Shown here piece after piece: positions 57,553-63,236 of a DNA stretch of 63,236 bases. The position numbers and the translations under genes are program-made. Numbering within the stretch: the stretch's first letter is position 1; each line of letters begins with the position of its first letter. This stretch comes from Rickettsiales bacterium (lineage in GTDB: Bacteria > Pseudomonadota > Alphaproteobacteria > Rs-D84): positions 1 through 63,236 of the forward strand of contig JAITCH010000010.1 of the NCBI GenBank assembly GCA_031283185.1, given 5' to 3'. A model generated the notes under the pieces. That model was not told where the DNA came from and ran no database searches. It was given only the letters and a program-made list of their open reading frames with translations.

Positions 57553-57600
57553 ATTCTCCTCCATTAAAAAGCGAGTGGGGGTCTCCCGACCCCCACCCGA
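57553..57600. terminator. Remnant of the palindromic element plus hairpin
   Basis: TTCTCCTCCATT (57553-57564) is the left end of the dispersed element. It is followed by GTGGGGGT/ACCCCCAC (57575-57596), a strong hairpin between convergent genes. A similar GTTCGGGTGGGGGTC string lies next to copy 1 at about 6338. Confidence 0.6.
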
Positions 57601-57619
57601 ACATTTAATCTGCCGCTCG

Positions 57620-58291
57620 TTATATTGCCTTGCCTTTCAATGTCCGTTCAAGCATTCTACAAAATGCCTCGCGGAAATTTTCCCGTGCGGTTGCATGACG
57701 ACTGGCCCGCGGACCCGCATCAGCAAAATCTTTGATCGAATCCAAACCGCCAGCCATAATGCCGCAATTAAGCGGTATTTCTATAACTTCGCCGTTAGGC
57801 TGTTTTATGCTATGTAACGGCACAACCAATGCGCGACATAAATTCGGCATCCTTGCCGCAAAGTTATAACGAACCGGAATAACTTCACCAACTAATTTCG
57901 TATAGTCATCCTCTTTATACATCACCGGAACCATTATAACATTGAATATATTCGCGCCATATTTTTTGCCCATTTCCCTGAATGAAGCAAAGTTCTTGCT
58001 GACATATTCCTGATCATCGTCATCAAATTTGAAGCTGTCGCAATAATAATACTTGTCATTCCCGTCCAAAGTCATCTGTCCGAGATCTGACAAGACCAGA
58101 ATCTGTGAAGCTTCATAATTCATATTAAAAATAGAATAGTATCCATCCTTTCTTTCGAACGAATTGCCAACTAATAACGGGGAATCCTTGAACTCTTTAT
58201 GCAACGCTTTATATATAATTAAACGCGTCTCTTCGGGCATCAAATCTATGTCCGAGATTTTTCCATCTATGTTTTGTAAGTCTTTTATCAT
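57620..58291 (-). CDS. Hypothetical protein, tandem paralogue 2
   Basis: 223 residues with AAAAGGA before the ATG, 1 nt after the preceding gene. It shares with the upstream gene the start DL.NID.KI.DI, then PEE..L.IYK.LH..FK, SQIL..S..GQ.TLDGN.KYY and a late LNCG. No signal peptide. Not recognised; the pair looks like an uncharacterised intracellular family. Confidence 0.75.
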   Translation of the reverse strand: MIKDLQNIDGKISDIDLMPEETRLIIYKALHKEFKDSPLLVGNSFERKDGYYSIFNMNYEASQILVLSDLGQMTLDGNDKYYYCDSFKFDDDDQEYVSKNFASFREMGKKYGANIFNVIMVPVMYKEDDYTKLVGEVIPVRYNFAARMPNLCRALVVPLHSIKQPNGEVIEIPLNCGIMAGGLDSIKDFADAGPRASRHATARENFREAFCRMLERTLKGKAI

Positions 58292-58292
58292 T

Positions 58293-58913
58293 TTATGATC
58301 CTTTTTGTTTTAAATGGGATACTTGTTCCAGGACGGCGCGTAATACGCCGCGAAAATCCATATCATCGCGGATATTGTTTCCGGTATTGACGCCGGCATT
58401 TTCAACAAAGCCGCGGATTGATCGCTGTTCGTATGAAAACACGCCGCAGTTTAGTGCCTTGTTCTTGCCGAACGGCACGCAAAATCCAAGGCATTTGGCA
58501 TTTGGTTTTGTGAAGTCATATTCTTCGCCATCTGGATATTTCATCGGGACGATTGCAACCTGGCTGATGGTTATTCCGTAATCTTCGCCAATGTCTGTCC
58601 AATGCCGAAAATTTTGCTGGATTTGTTGGTTATCATTTTTTCCGAACTTGTATGTTGGTTTCCAGTAATACTTGGTGTTGCCGTCCAGGGTCTGTTGCCC
58701 GACCGCACTAACCATTAAAATTTGGCTGGGTAAGAATGAATGATTGAATATGCGATATTCATTATCCGATATTTTTTCGAACGATTCGCCGCCTAACAGC
58801 AGGAAATTCTTGAATCTGGTATGAAGCGATTTATATATGCGAAGTTGAATTTCTTCGGGCAAGCCTTCAATATCTTGAATTTTAGAATCTATGTTTTTCA
58901 AGTCGATTAGCAT
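58293..58913 (-). CDS. Hypothetical protein, tandem paralogue 1
   Basis: 206 residues from the ATG at 58913 (AAAGGA 6 nt upstream; a longer in-frame start is unlikely). Homologous to the gene behind it along the whole length. No motif of known function. Confidence 0.75.
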   Translation of the reverse strand: MLIDLKNIDSKIQDIEGLPEEIQLRIYKSLHTRFKNFLLLGGESFEKISDNEYRIFNHSFLPSQILMVSAVGQQTLDGNTKYYWKPTYKFGKNDNQQIQQNFRHWTDIGEDYGITISQVAIVPMKYPDGEEYDFTKPNAKCLGFCVPFGKNKALNCGVFSYEQRSIRGFVENAGVNTGNNIRDDMDFRGVLRAVLEQVSHLKQKGS

Positions 58914-59045
58914 CGCTGTTCCTTTGTAGCGAGGGCTATAATATAATGAAATTAAAATTTTGTCAATGAAAAACCACAAAGCAAAAATTCCCCATAAACT
59001 GAGGGGGAACTTTTCATATATAGGAATTTTATTTTTATTGATTCG

Positions 59046-59078
59046 CTATTAAAGAAATTGCTAAACTCTCTTTAATAG
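59046..59078. promoter_or_regulatory. Inverted repeat upstream of the proton-channel operon
   Basis: CTATTAAAG and CTTTAATAG, perfect 9-bp arms 15 nt apart, lie between a possible TTGATT...TAAACT promoter and the RBS. Could be an operator or a leader hairpin. Confidence 0.45.
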
Positions 59079-59088
59079 GAAGGAATTT

Positions 59089-60036
59089 ATGAATAATCAG
59101 TTTCATAGAATTTTGAATCGTATGGTTTTATTCACCGCGCTCATTGCTGCGGGCGCAATCCTTTTTTGGGAAGAATTCTTGAAACTTGCGATGAATAATA
59201 TCTGGTTGAACGGCTGTATAATTGGTGTTATTGCGTTCGGAATTCTGTCTTGCTTTTTGGATGTGTTCCGCTTGGTGCCGGAATATAAATGGATGAAACT
59301 TTTCTTTTATTCGCGCCCCGGCACGCCGGTTCCGCAACTGCCGCCGTTTATTCTGCGTCCTGTCGCCAAGATGTTGACTTCGGTGCGCGTCCAGCATAAA
59401 CCTTATATTTCATCGCAGACATTGAATGCGTTTTTGGATATTATACTTGGGCGATTTGAAGATCAGCGTGAACAGAACAGATATACGACAAATATACTTA
59501 TATTCTTGGGTCTGCTTGGAACATTTTGGGGATTGCTGAATACGATTGGCGCGTTTGGTGCGATTGTGGGCGCGCTTGATCCGGCGGCGGCATCGGGTTC
59601 GGTGGTAGAAACGATGCGGGAAAGTTTGGCCGCGCCGCTTGCGGGAATGGGAACGGCGTTCAGTTCGTCATTCTTGGGATTGGCGGGATCGTTGATTGTG
59701 GGGTTCCTTGCATTGCAGACATCATTGGCGCAGAACGCATTGTTTAGGGAATTGGAAGAGAATTTATCAAACTTCACAAAGTTATTCGGGTATTTGTCTC
59801 AGCCGGAAAGCGGAGAGGAAACGATGCTGCCCTACATTCAGGCGGCGGCAGTTGAATTGTCGAAATCAACGGATGCGATGACAAAGTCCGTCCACGATTT
59901 GGGTATTCATATAAAGGCGCGCGATCAGCAGTTAAGCGGCGCGATAAACAAATTAAATACTGCGGTTCTGTCTATTAAGAGCGCGCATAAAATTACAACG
60001 GGAGAGAGAAATGTTAAGGCACCGAGAGCAGGTTAA
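59089..60036 (+). CDS. MotA/TolQ/ExbB proton-channel family protein
   Basis: 315 residues. AGGAAGG RBS. Two N-terminal membrane helices (about 12-28 and 40-60), then the family core: ILIFLGLLGTFWGLLNTIGA (about 140-160) and MGTAFSSSFLGLAGSLIVGF (about 205-225), which form the proton path. The C-terminal helix is long and cytoplasmic. Together with the next gene it makes a cell-wall-anchored ion-driven motor. Alphaproteobacteria commonly have such a pair outside flagellar and Tol loci. Confidence 0.9.
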   Translation: MNNQFHRILNRMVLFTALIAAGAILFWEEFLKLAMNNIWLNGCIIGVIAFGILSCFLDVFRLVPEYKWMKLFFYSRPGTPVPQLPPFILRPVAKMLTSVRVQHKPYISSQTLNAFLDIILGRFEDQREQNRYTTNILIFLGLLGTFWGLLNTIGAFGAIVGALDPAAASGSVVETMRESLAAPLAGMGTAFSSSFLGLAGSLIVGFLALQTSLAQNALFRELEENLSNFTKLFGYLSQPESGEETMLPYIQAAAVELSKSTDAMTKSVHDLGIHIKARDQQLSGAINKLNTAVLSIKSAHKITTGERNVKAPRAG

Positions 60037-61042
60037 TGCTTGGCCTGGGTTCGTTGACTTGTTCTCGAACCTGACCATTGTATTTATGTTTCTGCTGATT
60101 GTTTTCATTGTTATATCCGGGACGCTGAAAGTTACAATGTCCGAAGAGGATAATAAGAAACGCGAAGAGGAAGTCCAAACTCTGCGCGAGCGCAACATCG
60201 CCTTGTCGTCCGAGGCGGATGAATTAATGCGTCAGAAAGCAATGCTGGCGGAGGCGGCTGCCGAAGTCGCGGCGAAATTGGAAAATGAAGAGGCCGAGGC
60301 GGCGGCAGCGGCGCACGCGGCGACGCAACTGGAAGCCGAGCGCGGAAAATTGATTGCAGAATTGGAAAGCCTGCGCGGAACATTGCGGGCAGAGGTAGAG
60401 GCGAAAGATTCGGATAGAGAGGCGACTGCGGCGCAGATGAAAAAACTTTCGGAAGAGATTTCGCGCTTGTCTAATTCATTGGATGTGTCGGAACAGAAAG
60501 CGAAAGAGAAAGAAGTTCAGTATGTGGAATTATCCAGCCGGTTTAATCGCGCGCTTGCGGATAAAATGGCGGAACTTGGGGATATGCGGGAATATCAGTC
60601 AATGTTCTTTGGCGCGATAAAAAAGTCCCTGGGCGGATCAAGTTTGATTCAGATGGACGAAGATAGATTTACATTGCCAAGCGATATTTTATTCCCGAGC
60701 GGTTCTGCTGTTATATCCGAAGAGGGGAAAAGGCAGCTGGGTCAGATTGCGGGCGTTATAAAAGAAATTTATGGAATGATCCCGTCAAGTGTCAGTTGGA
60801 TAATTCGGGTGGACGGACATACGGATAGCGTGCCGATTCGGCCGGGCAGTCCGCTGAAAGATAATATCCAGTTGTCATTGATGCGCGCGCGAGTGGTCGT
60901 GGATGAATTGTCTAAACACGGCATAGATCACAAGTTATTGATTCCGAGCGGATTTGGCGAGCAGTATCCGATAGCGTCGAATAATACGCCTGAGACGCGG
61001 CAGAAGAATCGCCGTATTGAACTTCGCCTGACCAATCCATAA
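60011..61042 (+). CDS. MotB/OmpA-like peptidoglycan-binding motor partner
   Basis: 343 residues. GGGAGAGAG RBS; the gene overlaps the channel gene by 26 nt. One membrane helix (about 20-41) with FVDLFSNLTIVFMFLL (Asp16 as the probable proton-binding residue), a long coiled coil rich in Ala, Glu and Lys (about 48-195), then an OmpA-like domain with LPSDILFPSGSAVIS, RVDGHTDSVPI and ETRQKNRRIELRL. It works as the stator anchor for the channel subunit. The coiled coil is longer than in MotB. Confidence 0.9.
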   Translation: MLRHREQVNAWPGFVDLFSNLTIVFMFLLIVFIVISGTLKVTMSEEDNKKREEEVQTLRERNIALSSEADELMRQKAMLAEAAAEVAAKLENEEAEAAAAAHAATQLEAERGKLIAELESLRGTLRAEVEAKDSDREATAAQMKKLSEEISRLSNSLDVSEQKAKEKEVQYVELSSRFNRALADKMAELGDMREYQSMFFGAIKKSLGGSSLIQMDEDRFTLPSDILFPSGSAVISEEGKRQLGQIAGVIKEIYGMIPSSVSWIIRVDGHTDSVPIRPGSPLKDNIQLSLMRARVVVDELSKHGIDHKLLIPSGFGEQYPIASNNTPETRQKNRRIELRLTNP

Positions 61043-61047
61043 TAAAA

Positions 61048-61077
61048 AAACACCCCGCCAATGATGGCGGGGTGTTT
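61048..61077. terminator. Bidirectional intrinsic terminator
   Basis: AAACACCCCGCCA, ATGA, TGGCGGGGTGTTT between convergent genes. Confidence 0.95.
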
Positions 61078-61084
61078 AGAAAAA

Positions 61085-61810
61085 TTACCTTACTTTTTCA
61101 ACCAACGCCATCACTTCGCCGCGCCGGTCGTCATTGTGTAATTCGGGCAGGTCGGCTTTGGTGTCGCGCAGCAGTGTTTCATAATAAAGTTTATACGCGC
61201 CGGTTTCGTAATTGGAAAGCCGCGTTTTATAACGACTTGCTTTTTCTTTGCATCCGGCTAGTTGTTGCGCCGCCTCTAGATCGCGTTTATTCAACAAATC
61301 TTCATATTCGGCGATTTCCATTTGCGCCGCCGCTAGATCGCGTTCTACGGCAGCAATGTTTTTATCCAACAAATCTTCATATTCGGCGATTTCCATTTCG
61401 TATGTGCGGCGGTTGATTTTCCCTGTCTTTTCATTTTCCCGAACGAATTCATACATGCAATCGCGGAGGATAAGCGGATTAAGTCCGTTTTGTAATCCGC
61501 AAACACCCAATGCTTGCAAACGAAGGATTACATTTTCGAATTTGATTTCGCCGCTCAGAATACTGGCGATCATTTCTGGTTCTGCGCCATCAATGGAGAA
61601 TTGCAGCCCAAGTCTGGAAACGGAACTGGTTGCGGCCTTGCCGATACCGATGATTGGATCATAAAAATTATTGTCCAGTGCGTATTCAAGGGCGAGGATT
61701 CCTTCGCATCTGGCTTGTTCTGAAAAGCCGAGATAGCAGTGGATTGTGTCCTTTATTCGTTCTGCGCGCAGGTCGTAATGTTCATCCCAAAATTTTTGTA
61801 GTGGTCTCAT
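61085..61810 (-). CDS. Soluble protein resembling the MotA cytoplasmic domain
   Basis: 241 residues, no membrane segment. The first 100 residues have EGILALEYAL, LGLQFSIDGAEPEMIASILSGEI, a pattern like the cytoplasmic part of MotA (GILSLE ... L.IDG..P..I..IL). The second half is a coiled coil with a duplicated MEIAEYEDLL unit, encoded by a tandem DNA repeat (61258-61397). It lies next to the TolQ/MotB-like pair, convergent, so a role with that complex is possible but not shown. Confidence 0.65.
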   Translation of the reverse strand: MRPLQKFWDEHYDLRAERIKDTIHCYLGFSEQARCEGILALEYALDNNFYDPIIGIGKAATSSVSRLGLQFSIDGAEPEMIASILSGEIKFENVILRLQALGVCGLQNGLNPLILRDCMYEFVRENEKTGKINRRTYEMEIAEYEDLLDKNIAAVERDLAAAQMEIAEYEDLLNKRDLEAAQQLAGCKEKASRYKTRLSNYETGAYKLYYETLLRDTKADLPELHNDDRRGEVMALVEKVR

Positions 61811-61827
61811 AATTGCATTCCTTTATT

Positions 61828-61904
61828 TGGTGGATGTGATTGGACTCGAACCAACGACCCCTTCGATGTGAACGAAGTGCTCTAACCAGCTGAGCTACAC
61901 ATCC
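61828..61904 (-). tRNA. tRNA-Val (CAC)
   Basis: 77 nt with CCA. Acceptor GGATGTG/CACATCC, anticodon stem CTTCG/CGAAG, loop TTCACAT (anticodon CAC), T-arm GGTTCGAGTCC. Confidence 0.93.
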
Positions 61905-62044
61905 ATTTATGCAAGAAACTGCGATAGGTGCGCCGGATAACGCGGATTCGCAGATTTTTGTCGGCGCGCTAGTTGGCTCATTCGCCAATGCCGCCGCAAA
62001 AATCAAAGAACCGCAAGTTAGACGACGCGCATAGCGCGGTTTAT

Positions 62045-62121
62045 TGGTGGGTTGGGAGGGACTCGAACCCCCGACCAAAGCGTTATGAGCGCTCCGCTCT
62101 AACCAACTGAGCTACCAACCC
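62045..62121 (-). tRNA. tRNA with CAT anticodon (Met or Ile2)
   Basis: 77 nt with CCA. Acceptor GGGTTGG/CCAACCC, anticodon loop CTCATAA. It is not an initiator. Since the gene at 31430 looks like elongator Met, this one may be the lysidine-modified Ile tRNA that reads AUA; sequence alone does not decide. Confidence 0.88.
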
Positions 62122-62174
62122 GATTGTGCCAGCCATTATAACCGCAAAAAAATTTAATGCAATGGAATTTTTGT

Positions 62175-62606
62175 CTAATTGCACCAAGGCTGCCGTTTGC
62201 CGCCGCTGTATGGCACGGCGTGGCCTTCCATAATCATTTTGCTGCCGATGTCTGCGCCGTTTTTGACGACAAAGGCATCAATGCGTCCGCGGTATTTGTC
62301 ATCCTGGATATGGGTCAGTTCCACAATGCTCCCGACCGGGATGATTTCGGATAATCTGTCCTTGGCGGCGTTGGCGCGGACGACTTCGCTTTCGCATTCG
62401 CCGGACAATTCAGGCGCATCTATATTTATAAAGCGCACTTTGGTGCGGATTGTCGCGCCGCCTATTGTGCGGACATTCCCTACGAATGTATCGCCGTCAA
62501 TTATGTGGACGACTTCTGCATTCAGGCGCGGCAAGGCGTCCTTTGCGGACATTGCCGTTCCAATCAGCAGCATCGTCATTCCTGCGGACATAAAGAACTT
62601 CATCAT
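62175..62606 (-). CDS. Secreted thermonuclease (SNase family)
   Basis: 143 residues from the ATG at 62606 (AGGTGG upstream; the ATG one codon later is equally possible). Signal peptide to about residue 20. OB-fold nuclease motifs: HIIDGDTFVGNV, RFINIDAPEL with the catalytic Asp/Arg/Glu set, DKYRGRIDAFV. It cleaves DNA and RNA with calcium and probably acts in the periplasm or outside the cell. Cys near both ends may form a disulphide. Confidence 0.9.
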   Translation of the reverse strand: MMKFFMSAGMTMLLIGTAMSAKDALPRLNAEVVHIIDGDTFVGNVRTIGGATIRTKVRFINIDAPELSGECESEVVRANAAKDRLSEIIPVGSIVELTHIQDDKYRGRIDAFVVKNGADIGSKMIMEGHAVPYSGGKRQPWCN

Positions 62607-62681
62607 ATAAACCACCTAAAATTATATTGAATTTTAGCGGATTCATATTATAATTCCAACAAAATTATAAAGGTTGAATAA

Positions 62682-63236
62682 ATGCCATATCCGAAAACAG
62701 AACCGAAAGTGGACTTTCCGAAATTAGAACAAGGCGTTATGGAATTTTGGCGCGACAATGGAACATTCAAGAAGTCCATAGACAATACCCGCACAGGCGC
62801 GCCGTTTTCGTTTTATGACGGCCCTCCGTTTGCGAACGCGCTGCCGCATTTGGGGCATATGGGCGTTTCGGCGATGAAGGATTTGGTGGCGCGTTTTTGG
62901 ACTATGCGCGGCCGCCGCGTTGATCGCGTTTTGGGTTGGGATTGCCACGGATTACCCGCGGAAAATTCTGTGGAAAAAAAGCGCGGCAAAATGGCCAAGG
63001 ATATAGTTGCCGAAAATGGTATGGCGGATTTTTGCGATGCGTGCCGTGCGGATATTATGACTTATTCCAATGAATGGCGGGCATTCATTGCGCGCATTGG
63101 CCGTTGGGTTGATGCGGACGGCGGCTATCGCACTATGGATAAAAATTTTATGGAATCGGTTATGTGGACGATTAAGGAGTTGCATAACAAAGGCTTGCTT
63201 TATAAAGATTATCGCGTGAATCCTTACGATTGGAAG
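62682..63236 (+). CDS. ileS: Isoleucyl-tRNA synthetase, 5' part
   Basis: 185 codons before the window ends. AAAGG 9 nt before the ATG. The class I HIGH motif appears as ALPHLGHMG after SFYDGPPFAN, and GWDCHGLPAENSVEKK follows. This phrasing (YDGPPFA.. LPH.GH) is that of the eukaryote-like type 2 IleRS found in several alphaproteobacteria, a type often insensitive to mupirocin. It charges tRNA-Ile; a tRNA-Ile2 candidate lies 560 bp upstream on the other strand. Confidence 0.95.
   Translation, partial: MPYPKTEPKVDFPKLEQGVMEFWRDNGTFKKSIDNTRTGAPFSFYDGPPFANALPHLGHMGVSAMKDLVARFWTMRGRRVDRVLGWDCHGLPAENSVEKKRGKMAKDIVAENGMADFCDACRADIMTYSNEWRAFIARIGRWVDADGGYRTMDKNFMESVMWTIKELHNKGLLYKDYRVNPYDWK

Noticed and set aside
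59089-61042. Zorya anti-phage system (ZorA/ZorB)
   Set aside because: Only a channel and a stator gene are present; no ZorC, ZorD or ZorE follows, and the channel lacks ZorA's very long cytoplasmic tail. A general alphaproteobacterial motor pair fits better.
61909-62034. 41-codon plus-strand frame starting inside antisense of tRNA-Val
   Set aside because: It reads plausibly (start MQETAIGAPDNADSQ) but has no RBS or promoter and its start lies next to the tRNA; too weak to annotate.

Overview
The window is a chromosomal stretch from an uncultured alphaproteobacterium. The 16S gene has the short V3 loop and other alphaproteobacterial signatures. The rRNA genes form one contiguous operon, unlike the split rRNA genes of Rickettsiales. 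Rubrerythrin hints at an anaerobic or microaerobic life. A gut- or host-associated lineage with many secreted Cys-rich proteins is my guess from gene style, not something the sequence proves.

Region 1 (1-10892) holds three consecutive loci for secreted proteins: A (1-4787, minus, runs off the edge), B (5161-6207) and C (7097-10171). A and C share a layout of signal peptide, Ala/Ser/Arg/Gly-rich linker and a Cys-rich domain. B and C each carry an internal stretch that is repeated almost perfectly in inverted orientation just downstream (178 bp at 175/178 for B, 119 bp at 117/119 for C). In both cases the inverted copy is the front of a promoterless 3' gene fragment. This is the architecture of a DNA-inversion switch that swaps the C-terminus of an expressed gene for a silent one. 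It is the most interesting feature of the window. A C14 tract lies directly upstream of the -10 box of C, and the block ends at a tRNA-Arg.

Region 2 (10901-22107) has a guanylate-kinase-like protein, a DUF6496-like small protein, rubrerythrin, a 1407-residue GCC2/GCC3-type Cys-repeat surface protein, an Xre regulator, tRNA-Gly, a HExxH protein, an alpha/beta hydrolase, a membrane protein and a secreted protein. Region 3 (22286-28167) is the rRNA operon 16S-Ala-Ile-23S-5S, with the two spacer tRNAs in the order opposite to the usual one. Region 4 (28228-36828) mixes small hypothetical genes, a histidine phosphatase, tRNA-Met with a duplicated 3' end, a short ArgA-type acetyltransferase, an ABC exporter, a PEBP protein, MurA and an AI-2E-family permease. 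Region 5 (36925-39362) has two outer-membrane beta-barrel genes under near-identical promoters with G10 tracts, flanking a Fic gene. Region 6 (39546-54192) is largely housekeeping: sufC, sufB, secA, dnaE, rsmH, rimI, tsaB, lon. Region 7 (54274-63236) has an isolated overlapping spanin-like pair, tandem secreted paralogues, a structured-RNA candidate, an OmpA lipoprotein, a TolQ/MotA plus MotB/OmpA-like pair, two tRNAs, a nuclease and the start of ileS.

Two themes run across the window. A palindromic element of about 125-138 bp occurs in five full copies between genes. At least seven genes (C, the hydrolase, the histidine phosphatase, PEBP, the small gene at 42537, rsmH, lon) have a -10 box only 6-8 bases before ATG and no Shine-Dalgarno, so their mRNAs are probably leaderless. 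All functional assignments come from motif recognition by eye; no database search was run.
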